NCBI GenBank assembly: GCA_017303505.1
Contig: JAFLCP010000076.1
Location: 1 to 36,494, forward strand
Length of the DNA: 36,494 bases
Reading direction: 5' to 3'
Source: Planctomycetota bacterium
GTDB taxonomy: Bacteria > Planctomycetota > Planctomycetia > Pirellulales > Pirellulaceae
The position numbers and the translations under genes were made by a program. The notes beneath the pieces were generated by a model. That model made no database searches and was not told the origin of the DNA. It saw nothing but the letters and a program-made list of their open reading frames with translations. How positions within the stretch are numbered: the first letter of the stretch is position 1; every line of letters begins with the position of its first letter. Shown piece by piece: positions 15,508-25,035 of this stretch.

Positions 15508-16851
15508 CTAACCTACACGCGGAATCTCGAAACCTTCGCGTGGTTTACGTGCCACGAATGTTTGAGCTTGCTCATCTCCGACAAACTTCTCAGCCTTAGG
15601 ATCCCAAGTAAGTTTGCGATTCAAGCGAGCGGCAATGGCTGCGAGATGGCAAGTGCCCATCGCTTGCACGTGGCTAAAGACGTCCGATACGGTCAAGCCA
15701 CCTTCGCGAATGCAGCGATAGAAGTTCTCTTTGTGACCTTCAAAAGGTTTGTCGCGGTACAGTTTGACAAGGTCATCATTGGTGAACTTACCTTCGTCCC
15801 ATTTCTCTTCGATGGGTTTTCCGGTGATCTTGCCACGGTTCACAAAGATCTTCCCCTTGGTTCCTTCGAAGGTGATACCGTTATCACCACGGCTGGTAAC
15901 CGTCATCACGATGCCGTTGTCATACTTGCAATGTACGGCGTAGTCATGAGCGGTGTTATACGAATCATCTTGGGTTGGATATCCATCTTTGAATGGCACA
16001 GGATGTTTCGCATCGGTTCCATCGATTTCAACAGGTCCCATTCCTTCTTTGTCATATCCAATCGCCCAAGTCGCGATGTCGACGTGATGAGCGCCCCAAT
16101 CGGTAAACTTACCGCCGGAATACTCATACCACCAACGGAATTGGTAATGGCAACGCTTATCGATATAGTCTACCGCAGGAGCTTGGCCTAACCACATATT
16201 CCAATCGAGATTCGCTGGTGGGTCGCTCTTCTTGAAGGGACCACCGACATCACCACCGTTGATACCGACGGTAATATTCTTGATGTCGCCCAGCAGTCCC
16301 TTTTGCACCATGTTGATGGCCCGCAAGAAACGATCTTTGTCGCTGCGTTGTTGAGTGCCAACCAAAAAGACGCGATCGTTGTACTTCTTGCATGCGTTGC
16401 GAATGAGCTGATTTTCTTCCAGCGTCAAAGTCAAAGGCTTTTGGCAAAAGACATGTTTGCCTGCTGCCAAAGCTTCGATGGCAATCTTCACGTGCCAATG
16501 ATCTGGGGTAACGATACTGACAACATCAATATCGTTTCGTTCGAGAATCTTGCGATAGTCGCCGTAAGTGTCAGCTTTCCCCTTGCCAATTCGCGGATCA
16601 TTTTTGGCGCGATCAGCATGATTCGAATCAACATCGCACACAGCCAAAATGTCGCCGAAGTTGCTGTGACCGTGAGCATCTCCGGTACCCATACTTCCTA
16701 CGCCAATGCAACCGATCCGAGGACGATCGTTGGCTGACTGATTCGCAAACGCCGATTGCGACCATGGAATGTATGGCACAACGGCACCGGCTGCCGCAGC
16801 CATAGAACTTGTCTTGAGAAACTGGCGGCGTGTATTTCTTGTCTGCTTCAT
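15508..16851 (-). CDS. Tat-exported Gfo/Idh/MocA family oxidoreductase (QKP variant)
   Basis: 447 residues starting with a Tat signal (NTRRQFLKTSS, then an Ala-rich hydrophobic stretch to AFANQS). The dinucleotide fold is shown by RIGCIGVGSMGTGDAHGH and AVCDVDSN. The motif that is usually EKP reads VFCQKPLT here: the Lys is kept but Glu is replaced by Gln. I recall the QKP form in other planctomycete and Bacteroidetes secreted paralogues, so this is likely a subfamily trait and not damage. The C-terminal domain contains WWYEYSGGKFTDWGAHHVDIA with the conserved Asp and His pair. Substrate unknown. It converges on the 13908-15212 gene and is only distantly similar to it, so the two are not a recent duplication. 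Confidence 0.92.
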   Translation of the reverse strand: MKQTRNTRRQFLKTSSMAAAAGAVVPYIPWSQSAFANQSANDRPRIGCIGVGSMGTGDAHGHSNFGDILAVCDVDSNHADRAKNDPRIGKGKADTYGDYRKILERNDIDVVSIVTPDHWHVKIAIEALAAGKHVFCQKPLTLTLEENQLIRNACKKYNDRVFLVGTQQRSDKDRFLRAINMVQKGLLGDIKNITVGINGGDVGGPFKKSDPPANLDWNMWLGQAPAVDYIDKRCHYQFRWWYEYSGGKFTDWGAHHVDIATWAIGYDKEGMGPVEIDGTDAKHPVPFKDGYPTQDDSYNTAHDYAVHCKYDNGIVMTVTSRGDNGITFEGTKGKIFVNRGKITGKPIEEKWDEGKFTNDDLVKLYRDKPFEGHKENFYRCIREGGLTVSDVFSHVQAMGTCHLAAIAARLNRKLTWDPKAEKFVGDEQAQTFVARKPREGFEIPRVG

Positions 16852-17167
16852 TATTTCACCAAATTAAGAAATGGAGAGGCTATCTTCCGATGTCCCTAAT
16901 GTACTCACACTCAAAGCCCCTCGGCAACCATCCACCCACCAAAAGCCCCCATTATGAGGAAACCAAGACCTAAATTCTCTCTACTTAGCGCTACAAAATC
17001 GTTAGACAGCCAGCCCCGACATTTCCCAAGGCTTTTCGATCTTGCCAGCGACCAACCTCATTTGTAATCTCCCCGCGACAGACAACCAGCATGGCACTCT
17101 CTTCGTCGCCGTTGAAACGTTGGGCTCTGTCTCCTGAATCATTCTCCCTTGACGATTGCACTCCCAA
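16852..17167. other. Divergent intergenic region, no gene seen
   Basis: 316 bp between the start of the minus-strand Gfo/Idh gene and the methyltransferase start. I see no credible small gene, repeat or strong hairpin. Minus-strand frames at 16991-17241 run into the methyltransferase gene and look like shadows. It presumably contains two divergent promoters. Confidence 0.4.
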
Positions 17168-18100
17168 ATGAATTTCAAAATTTTTCGTGGCGACGATAAC
17201 ACACCATCTCCAACCAACGAACAATTCTTAGGCCAATTCATTCCACTGCATTATCACTTTCAGATGCTTCAAGATGCAGACCGCATGAAGTCTTTCAAGT
17301 CGGCGATTGAAGCAACCGTTACACCGGGCATGAATGTCGTTGAGCTTGGGTGTGGCACTGGAGTGTTGTCTTCCTTCGCAGCTAGATGCGGCGCGAAAGT
17401 TCAATCGATCGAACGGAATCCAGAACTTGTGTCTGCCTCACGAAAATTCATCGATTCGAATGGCTTGAACGATTCGATCGAAGTCATTCATGAAGATGCG
17501 ACATGCTATATTCCGACCCGCCCCATTGATGTTGTCATCTGTGAAATGCTGCATGTTGGAATGTTGCGGGAAAAACAATTGCAGGTCATTGCAGCGTTTA
17601 AGGAAAACTATCTCAATGCGTTCGGCCCACCACTACCGAGATTCATCCCCGAAGCCAGCCTCTTAACCATTCAATTGATTCAGCAAAACTTTGACTTCGA
17701 AGGCTACATTGCTCCAATTCCAATATTCCAAGCTCCGTCAGCGATAACCGCTGGAACATATGAGTTGTCGAGCCCATTTCGCTATGGTGAGATCCTATAC
17801 AGCGACGACTACCCTCAACAGTTCGCCTTCGATAGGAAGATTCGGGCCGAACGCGAAGGAACGTTTAATGCCATTCGCTTACTAACTCATAACATTCTCT
17901 CGATCGATGACCACATGGGAACGTTTGTAAGTTGGGCCAATCAATTTTTGGTACTGCCCGTGGAAAATCCTGTGGCCGTTTCAACCAACGAGATGGTGCC
18001 AATCAAGTTCGCTTATCGTAGCGGTGACGAATTGGATGCATTCACAAAAGGCTTGTCTGCTTCTGAACCGATGACACGTCGCGTCCGTAAAGCAGCTTGA
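17168..18100 (+). CDS. Class I SAM methyltransferase resembling protein arginine methyltransferases
   Basis: 310 residues from ATG 17168; a TTG at 17156 is an alternative, and neither has a clear Shine-Dalgarno. HYHFQMLQDADRMKSFKSAI precedes the SAM fold, as the helix with MLxDxxRxxxxxxAI does in PRMTs. Motif I is VVELGCGTG (57-65), and the acidic residue after beta-2 is Glu82. CEMLHVGMLRE places Glu126 and Glu135 exactly nine residues apart, matching the spacing of the PRMT double-E loop that grips the arginine guanidinium. The C-terminal half is beta-rich and includes VSWANQFLVLP, where Trp and a following Gln recall the PRMT THW-KQ loop. The substrate is unknown. A non-PRMT methyltransferase with a coincidental loop remains possible. 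It appears to be a single-gene transcript. Confidence 0.75.
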   Translation: MNFKIFRGDDNTPSPTNEQFLGQFIPLHYHFQMLQDADRMKSFKSAIEATVTPGMNVVELGCGTGVLSSFAARCGAKVQSIERNPELVSASRKFIDSNGLNDSIEVIHEDATCYIPTRPIDVVICEMLHVGMLREKQLQVIAAFKENYLNAFGPPLPRFIPEASLLTIQLIQQNFDFEGYIAPIPIFQAPSAITAGTYELSSPFRYGEILYSDDYPQQFAFDRKIRAEREGTFNAIRLLTHNILSIDDHMGTFVSWANQFLVLPVENPVAVSTNEMVPIKFAYRSGDELDAFTKGLSASEPMTRRVRKAA

Positions 18101-18149
18101 TACGGTTCAACATTCAATAAACTTCAGACTGCAATGGAACGTCGAGTCT

Positions 18150-19166
18150 TTACTTGGTTTGACCAACTTCAGCTGCTTTCGATTCACCCGACTTTGCTTC
18201 GGTGGCCTTTGCGTTCTCAGGTTCGCATGAAACAGCAGAGCCTTGCCACCAAGCAGCTAACATCGCGCCAGAAATACTCATCCATGGTCCGAAGATAGCT
18301 GCAGGCAACGCAATCTGCGCACTCTTGAGAACGTTGATGGCCAAACCAGTCGCCATACCACAGTTCTGCATCCCGACTTCGATGGCTACCGTTCGCCGCG
18401 CGGATTCTTCCAACCCGGCGGCATAAGCACCCCAATATCCGAGCAGATACCCCAGGCCATTGTGAAGGATAGCGGCCAATATCAACCAAACGCCGACCTT
18501 CAGAAGGTCATCCCGTGATTCAGCCACAATGATCGCCAAAACAATCGCAATTCCCACCATCGAGATCAATGATAAGACTTGATCGATCCAGGCTCCTCGC
18601 CAATTCAAACGCTTCAATACTTCATTGGCAATAAGCCCACCCACAATCGGCACCACGATCATCCAGACGATCGAGAAGAACATGTCACCAAAATTCACAG
18701 GGACAATGGCTCCTGCTAGCCAGCTCATCAAGAAAGGCGTCATTAGCGGCGAGGCCATGGTAGAACAGGCGGTCATGGTTACCGATAAAGCTACATTACC
18801 CTTTGCCAGATACGTAATCACATTGGAAGCTACACCGCCTGGTGCAGAACCAACCAAAATCATTCCAGCCACAATCTCTGGTGAAAAGCCCATCAACTTG
18901 CCCAGTCCAATCCCCAGCATTGGCATTACCGTAAATTGTAGAACAAGGCCACACACGACCGCCTTTGGCATTTTGAACGCCCGCAGAAAATCGGCGGGGC
19001 CCAACGTGGTGCCCATGCCAAACATAATGACTTGAATGAGTGGAAAGATCAGGGCTTTCGTTTGGTAGCTTCCCCATTTTCGACAAATGTCCGGAAAGAA
19101 CATCGCAAAGACGACCGTCAAGAGAATGAAGACGGCAAAGCCGATCCCACCGTACTTAGATCCCAC
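18150..19166 (-). CDS. Bile acid:sodium symporter (BASS) family transporter
   Basis: 338-residue integral membrane protein with 9-10 hydrophobic segments. BASS signatures include MFGMGTTLGPADF after the first helices, GSAPGGVASNVITYLAKGNVALSV (the sodium-site region) and EVGMQNCGMATGLAINV. The C-terminus is a charged hydrophilic tail (KATEAKSGESKAAEV). It starts at GTG 19166, backed by a good Shine-Dalgarno (AAGGA on the minus strand, bases 19174-19178, seven bases away), and overlaps the end of glpD by 11 bases. Family members carry bile acids, pyruvate, pantoate or other organic anions with sodium. Coupling to glpD suggests import of a glycerol-related or lactate/pyruvate-like solute, which is inference. 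Confidence 0.92.
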   Translation of the reverse strand: MGSKYGGIGFAVFILLTVVFAMFFPDICRKWGSYQTKALIFPLIQVIMFGMGTTLGPADFLRAFKMPKAVVCGLVLQFTVMPMLGIGLGKLMGFSPEIVAGMILVGSAPGGVASNVITYLAKGNVALSVTMTACSTMASPLMTPFLMSWLAGAIVPVNFGDMFFSIVWMIVVPIVGGLIANEVLKRLNWRGAWIDQVLSLISMVGIAIVLAIIVAESRDDLLKVGVWLILAAILHNGLGYLLGYWGAYAAGLEESARRTVAIEVGMQNCGMATGLAINVLKSAQIALPAAIFGPWMSISGAMLAAWWQGSAVSCEPENAKATEAKSGESKAAEVGQTK

Positions 19167-20685
19167 TGATAATTCCTTCCTCTCGCAGTAATTGCTTGAC
19201 GACTGCTTCTGCAGATTGACTCGCAGCCTGACTCAACAATCCCAAGCGCGTGCGTCGAAACAAGAGATCCTCTACCGTTCGCGCCATTTCATTTCGAATC
19301 CCCCACACCACCTCTGCTCGAGTGTAGGGATAACCTTCTACCAATACATTCCCTAGTTCAGGCCGCTCTGCAATCAGACTGCGAATCAAGGGTTGCTCGT
19401 CGCCATAGAGTTTGAGCGACTCAAATGAACTTTCATAGCCGTAGCCAATGGGCTCAGTGGCGTCGGCATTGTCCGCACCAACTAACTTCAGCGTGGCCGT
19501 CGTGCTTTCACGAGCTTGTAAGTTGTGCGCACGAATTACTGTATCCACGACATCCTGTCCCATCTTTCGATAGGTTGTCCATTTCCCACCAGTGATCGTG
19601 ATTAAACCAGAGTTCTCAGTGACAATTGTATGGTCGCGTGAAAGCTTCGAGGTTGATTGCGACTTGGAACGTCGTACTAATGGTCGAATACCAACAAACA
19701 CCGATTTAATATCAGTGCGATTCGGGGATCGTGTCAGGTACATTGCCGCATGTTCTAACAGGAAATCAATTTCTGCTTCACTTGGGGCTGGATCGTATTC
19801 GGCTTTATCAATGGGTGTATCTGTTGTGCCCACGACAACTTGGCCATGCCAAGGAATAATAAACACGACACGTCCATCTTTTGTCTTCGGAACGATAATC
19901 GCTGTCTCACCTGGCAAAAATTCCTGCGGCAAAACCAGATGAATCCCTTGGCTAAAGGCCAACATCGATTCCCGTTGAGGATCTTCCCATTTGCGAACCT
20001 CGTCGACAAAAATTCCGGTCGCATTGATAACACTTTTGGCTCGAACGGAAAACTCCGTATTGGTTTCCGAATCGATTGCGCGAACTCCAACAACTTTCGA
20101 GTTCTCTGTGATCAAACCTAAAACTGGCGTGTAGTTAAGAACAGTTGCCCCTTGTTTTGTCGCTGTTCTTGCCAAAGCAACTGCCAGCCGCGCATCATCA
20201 AACTGACCATCCCAATACGACACACCACCGCACAGACCTGTGGATTTAAGCCCTGGTAATAAATCGCTGGTGGCTGTAGCAGACAACATTCGCGATTTTG
20301 GGTGTGCATGTCGACCCGCCAACAGATCGTAGAGCCCGATCCCCGTTCGATAATAAGGCTTCTCCCACCAGCGATAGCAGGGGACAACAAAGGTCAGCTT
20401 ATGAACTAGATGCGGAGCGTTCTGACATAAACGTGCTCGTTCGTGCAGCGCTTCACGAACCAAACTGACGTTCCCTTGTTCGAGATATCTGACGCCACCA
20501 TGAACCAACTTAGTGCTGCGGCTTGAAGTTGCCGATGCAAAATCGCGTCTTTCAAGCAAGATGGTCTTAAGACCGCGTGAAGCGGACTCCAACGCAGCTC
20601 CAAGACCGGTGGCACCACCACCGATGATCGCTACGTCCCAAGTCTGTTTATCTTGAACTCTTTGTAAAGCTTCCGCTCTATTCAT
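19156..20685 (-). CDS. glpD: FAD-dependent glycerol-3-phosphate dehydrogenase GlpD
   Basis: 509 residues, typical for aerobic GlpD. It oxidises sn-glycerol 3-phosphate to dihydroxyacetone phosphate at the inner membrane and passes electrons to quinone. The FAD-binding dinucleotide motif is VAIIGGGATGLGAALESASRG near the N-terminus, followed by TSSRSTKLVHGGVRYLEQGN, a signature of the family. VVFIIPWHGQVVVGTTDTP and ITGGKWTTYRKMGQDVVD are the later conserved segments. It is 14 bases downstream of glpK on the same strand and overlaps the BASS transporter gene, forming a glpK-glpD-transporter operon. Confidence 0.96.
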   Translation of the reverse strand: MNRAEALQRVQDKQTWDVAIIGGGATGLGAALESASRGLKTILLERRDFASATSSRSTKLVHGGVRYLEQGNVSLVREALHERARLCQNAPHLVHKLTFVVPCYRWWEKPYYRTGIGLYDLLAGRHAHPKSRMLSATATSDLLPGLKSTGLCGGVSYWDGQFDDARLAVALARTATKQGATVLNYTPVLGLITENSKVVGVRAIDSETNTEFSVRAKSVINATGIFVDEVRKWEDPQRESMLAFSQGIHLVLPQEFLPGETAIIVPKTKDGRVVFIIPWHGQVVVGTTDTPIDKAEYDPAPSEAEIDFLLEHAAMYLTRSPNRTDIKSVFVGIRPLVRRSKSQSTSKLSRDHTIVTENSGLITITGGKWTTYRKMGQDVVDTVIRAHNLQARESTTATLKLVGADNADATEPIGYGYESSFESLKLYGDEQPLIRSLIAERPELGNVLVEGYPYTRAEVVWGIRNEMARTVEDLLFRRTRLGLLSQAASQSAEAVVKQLLREEGIISGI

Positions 20686-20699
20686 CGCAAACCCAATAC

Positions 20700-22190
20700 C
20701 TAAGATCGACTAGCGGGTGCGGCTTGGGCAGCCTTCAGCGCATTGCCCCATCCCTGCAGAAGATTTTCCCGATGGCTCGTCTTCATCGTCGGTTTAAATG
20801 TCGCTTCCACCTGCCATTGTTTGGCAATTTCCTTGCGACTCTTCCAATATCCAACAGCCAGTCCCGCCAAATAGGCAGCGCCTAACGCGGTGGTTTCTTG
20901 GATGCGTGGCCGAACGACAGCAGTCTTTAGCAGGTCCGCTTGAAACTGCATCAACAGATTGTTGCTGCAAGCTCCTCCGTCCACTCGAAGTTGTTTCAAC
21001 TTGATTTGACTGTCTGCTTGCATTGCGATGAGAACATCGTTCACTTGATACGCGATTCCATCGAGAGCTGCTCGAGCGATGTGGGCGGCTTGCGTACCGC
21101 GGGTCAGTCCAGTGAGAGTTCCTCGCGCATCAGGGTTCCAATGCGGAGTGCCGAGGCCCGTAAATGCAGGAACAAAATAAACACCACCTGTGTCCGACAC
21201 CTCTCGCGCCAGCTCTTCAATGTCCTTGGATTGCTTAATAATTCCAAGGCCATCCCGTAACCATTGAACGACAGCTCCACCGACGAAAACACTCCCTTCG
21301 AGGGCATACTCAGTCTTTCCATCTATGGTCCAAGCGATTGTGGTCAGCAAACGATTTTTGGAGCGAACGGGTACTTCTCCTGTGTTCATGAGCATGAAAC
21401 ACCCTGTTCCGTAAGTGTTTTTCACCATGCCCGGCTCATGACAGGCCTGACCAAATAAAGCAGCTTGTTGGTCACCCGCAATACCGGCAATCGGTACAGA
21501 GCCACCTAATAGCTCTGTTGTTCCATAGACTTCCGAACTGGATCGTACTTGTGGCAGTACCGACTCTGGCACTCCAAATGTCTCAAGTAGTTTTTCATCC
21601 CACTGAAGACGATGAATGTTGAACAACATCGTTCTTGAAGCGTTGCTGGTATCGGTGGCGTGTACTTTTCCACCGGTCAATTTCCACAGCAGCCAACTAT
21701 CTACCGTTCCGAAAGCCAGCTCACCTTTGGCAGCTCGCTTCTTCACGCCAGGAACATTTCGAAGCATCCATTCGAGTTTGCTGGCCGAAAAATACGAATC
21801 AACGACGAGGCCCGTTCGTTTGGTGATTTCCTTGGCTGCTCCACTGGCGACGAGCTCTTCACAACGTCGTGCGGTTCTTTTATCTTGCCATACAATAGCA
21901 GGACAAACAGGTTCACCGGTATTGCGATCCCACAATACTGTGGTTTCACGTTGATTGGTGATGCCGATGGCGGCGATATCAGTTGGCCCAACATGAGCCC
22001 GATCACACGCCTCCAACATTACCTCTAGTTGCGATTGCCAGATTTCGTTTGCATCATGCTCCACCCAGCCTGGTTGGCGAAAGAATTGGCGAAACTCTTT
22101 TTGGGCAACTTGGACAACTCGCCCCTGGGCGTCAAATAGAATGGCGCGTGAACTGGTAGTACCTTGATCCAATGCAAGAATGTACGACAT
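20700..22190 (-). CDS. glpK: Glycerol kinase GlpK
   Basis: 496-residue FGGY-family kinase that phosphorylates glycerol to sn-glycerol 3-phosphate in the cytoplasm. It starts [15 protein letters not shown] (phosphate-1 region), and includes [84 protein letters not shown] and the C-terminal [21 protein letters not shown] 22190 is chosen over ATG 22202 because GAGG (22200-22197, minus strand) lies six bases ahead of it and the length fits the family. Its product is the substrate of the adjacent GlpD. No glpF or glpR gene is visible in the window. Confidence 0.96.
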   Translation of the reverse strand: MSYILALDQGTTSSRAILFDAQGRVVQVAQKEFRQFFRQPGWVEHDANEIWQSQLEVMLEACDRAHVGPTDIAAIGITNQRETTVLWDRNTGEPVCPAIVWQDKRTARRCEELVASGAAKEITKRTGLVVDSYFSASKLEWMLRNVPGVKKRAAKGELAFGTVDSWLLWKLTGGKVHATDTSNASRTMLFNIHRLQWDEKLLETFGVPESVLPQVRSSSEVYGTTELLGGSVPIAGIAGDQQAALFGQACHEPGMVKNTYGTGCFMLMNTGEVPVRSKNRLLTTIAWTIDGKTEYALEGSVFVGGAVVQWLRDGLGIIKQSKDIEELAREVSDTGGVYFVPAFTGLGTPHWNPDARGTLTGLTRGTQAAHIARAALDGIAYQVNDVLIAMQADSQIKLKQLRVDGGACSNNLLMQFQADLLKTAVVRPRIQETTALGAAYLAGLAVGYWKSRKEIAKQWQVEATFKPTMKTSHRENLLQGWGNALKAAQAAPASRS

Positions 22191-22238
22191 GGACGACCTC
22201 ATGCGTTCTGGGAGAGAAGAAGCAGCGAGAAGTATCGG

Positions 22239-24596
22239 CTATCTATCGCGCACGTATCGATTCATCCAGGAGACCATCTCTGCCTGGGTATGCAACACGC
22301 TTTCGCGGGCTTTGTAACCATGCCCTTCGTTAGGCAATAGTACCAACCGACAGATGCCACCATTCCCCTTGATCGCCTGGTACATTCGCTTCGATTGCAT
22401 GGTCAGCGTTCCAGGATTATTGTCATCTTCGCCATGAATTAACAGGAGTGGTTGCTTGATTTGATCCGCGAACAAGAAAGGTGAGAGTTTCTGATAGACG
22501 TCCTTCGCCTGCCACAAAGGGCGTCTTTCTGCCTGAAAACCAAAGGGCGTTAGCGACCGATTATAGGCTCCACTACGTGCGATTCCGGCTCGAAAAAATG
22601 TGGAGTGAGCCATGAGGTTTGCCACCATAAACGCCCCATAACTGTGCCCCCCGACTCCGACACGATCCCGATCCGCGAAACCCTCATTCACTGCAAAATC
22701 AATCGTTGCCTGGGCCGATTCAACAACCTGCTCGATAAACGTATCGTTCATCGTTTCGGGATCGCCGACGATTGGCATAGTAGCGTTGTCCATAATCGCA
22801 AAACCTTGGGAAAGCAGTGTCAAATGACTGCACCCCATCAAGCGAGTAAATCGTTCAGGGCTTTTCGTGTTTTGGCCAGCCGTATTCGGATCGCTATACT
22901 CGAGAGGATATGCCCAAATAAGCAACGGCAAGCGTTCACCGCTTTGATAGTTCTTGGGCAAATACAAGTTCGCTGACAATTCAATCCCATCCCGACGCTG
23001 ATACTTCACCAAACGTTTTGGAAACTCTCTCAACTCGGGAAGTGGATCTACGAAATGCGTCACCCATTGAATTGAACTTGTCGCAGGCCGATGCCATCGA
23101 CAATTGGGAGGCGAAACCTTGGATTCATGACGTGTAACAAACTCGATGGATTCTGCGCTGCGCGTCTCGCGAAGATGAATGACAGACTCATAACATCCCG
23201 CTTCACAACGCCAGACTCGGAGGGATTTACCCGAATCTACATTCCACAAATCCAGAAAGGGGAGGGCCCCCTCAGGATTTGCACCATGCCCAGATAATGC
23301 AATAGAATTCCCAACCTGCAACGCAATACGACTCCCGCGCTGATCCCGAACCATCATGACATTTCCGGGATCTCCGTAATGATCGTTTACGTTCCGATCG
23401 CTTAGCACCTTAGGTCCCGCATCGGCATCATTCAAATCATGCAACAGCGTTCGAGTCCAGCGTCGATCTCGATCGTACTGCGTTACCAAGAGGAGATTGG
23501 AGGGTTGCAATGACAAGCGCCCAGTGTAACGCTGTTCGACACGTAACAATTCCCTGGGCTTTGTTTGAAACGGAGCGGGTTGCATCACCAAACGGTCTCG
23601 ATGCTCGACTTTTGTGCGTGGATCACCACCATCCAACGCTTCACACCACACCAACGTTGCATCATCCCCGGCTAGCCAGCCGATTTGGCGTGGGCCAGTG
23701 CGGACTCCTTCGATAGGGATACGATCGGCAAGAGGTAAATCGCAGATGGGATATAAGACAGCACCGTATCTATCGCAAACAAAACTCTGCCGCGGAAAAA
23801 ACTGAAACGGAAGCGTATACGAAAAAGGTCGTTTAAGTTGCGATACCAAAAAGTAGTTATCGTCGGGTGACGAATCACATGAAAGATAGACTCCTGGCGG
23901 CCCCACGGTTTGCGTTTCAAGCGATTTCGGATTCACCATCATCGGTTGAACGCTCGTCAAGAATTCGAATAACTCAGCATCCTCTTCATTGTTTAACAGA
24001 TCCTGGTAAGTACGTGAGGGCGACTCAACCGCGATGGACTGTTCGATGACTGGACCAGTCGGTACAGCACTTTTTTGCGGGCGATCGGACTCAGGACGAT
24101 GAGGCTGAAAATAGACAATTCGTTTGCCGTCGCTGGTCCAGTCAAACTCACAGAGAGCTTCGACTATAACCGAACTGAGTCGTTTGGGCTCTTGTGGTTT
24201 GCTAATATCCAACCACCACAGTTCAGTCCGATCTTCGAAACAGAGAGTAAACGCCACGGCATCGTTACGATGCGACCACGAGACTCTTCCAATTTTGGAA
24301 TCGACGGGGAGAGGAATGGTTGTCGTATCCGATTCCTCGAACCGCCGCAGCTCGATTCCCGTCCAATATTCGGTTTGGAATGCGCAACGGTTCTGTGGCT
24401 CAAAGCGAAAACCAGCCAATTTCGCGCATGGCTTAGCGAGATCAGCGATCGAGGGATGCGAACTTCGATGCAAGATCAACAACCACTGATAATCGGGGCT
24501 CGCCAGCACAGAAGGTTCGCGTGGTGCATCCACCCACCGCACCACGTCAGTAGGTGGCAACCAATATCCCGATGAACTCTTCGCTCGCTCTTCCAT
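22239..24596 (-). CDS. S9 family prolyl-oligopeptidase-type serine peptidase
   Basis: 785 residues without a signal peptide, so probably cytoplasmic. About 1-530 is a beta-propeller-type domain that gates access. About 540-785 is an alpha/beta hydrolase with the full triad: Ser652 in GVGGHSYGAFM, Asp in GEDDNN (724 or 725), and His759 in LLPNEGHGY. The GEDDNNPGT and GGHSYGAFM forms resemble the glutamyl-endopeptidase-like branch of S9 and not dipeptidyl-peptidase IV. It lies 48 bases upstream of glpK and 58 bases downstream of the STAS gene on the same strand, so co-transcription is possible, although a shared function is not obvious. Confidence 0.9.
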   Translation of the reverse strand: MEERAKSSSGYWLPPTDVVRWVDAPREPSVLASPDYQWLLILHRSSHPSIADLAKPCAKLAGFRFEPQNRCAFQTEYWTGIELRRFEESDTTTIPLPVDSKIGRVSWSHRNDAVAFTLCFEDRTELWWLDISKPQEPKRLSSVIVEALCEFDWTSDGKRIVYFQPHRPESDRPQKSAVPTGPVIEQSIAVESPSRTYQDLLNNEEDAELFEFLTSVQPMMVNPKSLETQTVGPPGVYLSCDSSPDDNYFLVSQLKRPFSYTLPFQFFPRQSFVCDRYGAVLYPICDLPLADRIPIEGVRTGPRQIGWLAGDDATLVWCEALDGGDPRTKVEHRDRLVMQPAPFQTKPRELLRVEQRYTGRLSLQPSNLLLVTQYDRDRRWTRTLLHDLNDADAGPKVLSDRNVNDHYGDPGNVMMVRDQRGSRIALQVGNSIALSGHGANPEGALPFLDLWNVDSGKSLRVWRCEAGCYESVIHLRETRSAESIEFVTRHESKVSPPNCRWHRPATSSIQWVTHFVDPLPELREFPKRLVKYQRRDGIELSANLYLPKNYQSGERLPLLIWAYPLEYSDPNTAGQNTKSPERFTRLMGCSHLTLLSQGFAIMDNATMPIVGDPETMNDTFIEQVVESAQATIDFAVNEGFADRDRVGVGGHSYGAFMVANLMAHSTFFRAGIARSGAYNRSLTPFGFQAERRPLWQAKDVYQKLSPFLFADQIKQPLLLIHGEDDNNPGTLTMQSKRMYQAIKGNGGICRLVLLPNEGHGYKARESVLHTQAEMVSWMNRYVRDR

Positions 24597-24654
24597 GAAA
24601 CCATCTCACCGAATCATTCGGTCCATTGACTCAAAACAGAGTGTTATTGCAAAA

Positions 24655-25035
24655 TCAAACCAGCCCACAACGTTCGCGAGCTTCTGCTATTGTATGGGCA
24701 ACTTCAAAAGGTGCCGACGTAGAATTGCCTGCGGGAATCAAGCGGCAAATCGACAGGATTTCGATGATTTCGGGGGAAACCTCGCAGAAAACAACTCGGC
24801 CACCGCCGATTTGCCGTCGCACAGCCAAGAAAGCGAGAAACGACATACTCATCATAAACTTCACGCCACTGAAACTTATGATGACACTTCGAGCACCACT
24901 TGCTTCAATCGCTGCCAACATGGTATTCCGCAAAGTCTCGACAACTTGTGGGTCACGGATTTGTGGAACCAAAATTGTAGCCACAATAACACCATTCTCC
25001 ACCGCACAAATAATTGGCGAATCTTCCGCAGTCAT
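24655..25035 (-). CDS. STAS domain protein (anti-sigma-factor antagonist-like)
   Basis: 126 residues forming a single STAS fold. An N-terminal strand pair (VIVATILVPQI), a helix (VVETLRNTMLAAI), a buried strand (SVIISFSGVKF) and MSMSFLAFLAVRRQI occupy the position where phosphorylatable STAS proteins have D-S-S-G-L. A Ser is present but the DSSG motif is lost. Family members bind anti-sigma kinases in partner switching or sit in stressosomes. No RsbW-like kinase is in the window. It is the first gene of the minus-strand run leading to the S9 peptidase and glp genes. Confidence 0.85.
   Translation of the reverse strand: MTAEDSPIICAVENGVIVATILVPQIRDPQVVETLRNTMLAAIEASGARSVIISFSGVKFMMSMSFLAFLAVRRQIGGGRVVFCEVSPEIIEILSICRLIPAGNSTSAPFEVAHTIAEARERCGLV

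Noticed and set aside
15466..16191. 241-codon open frame opposite the second Gfo/Idh gene
   Set aside because: Complete overlap with a strongly conserved coding sequence on the other strand; no start signal or recognisable family.
16852..17241. Short minus-strand frames between the Gfo/Idh and methyltransferase genes
   Set aside because: They run antisense into the methyltransferase N-terminus and show no signal peptide, domain or ribosome-binding site.
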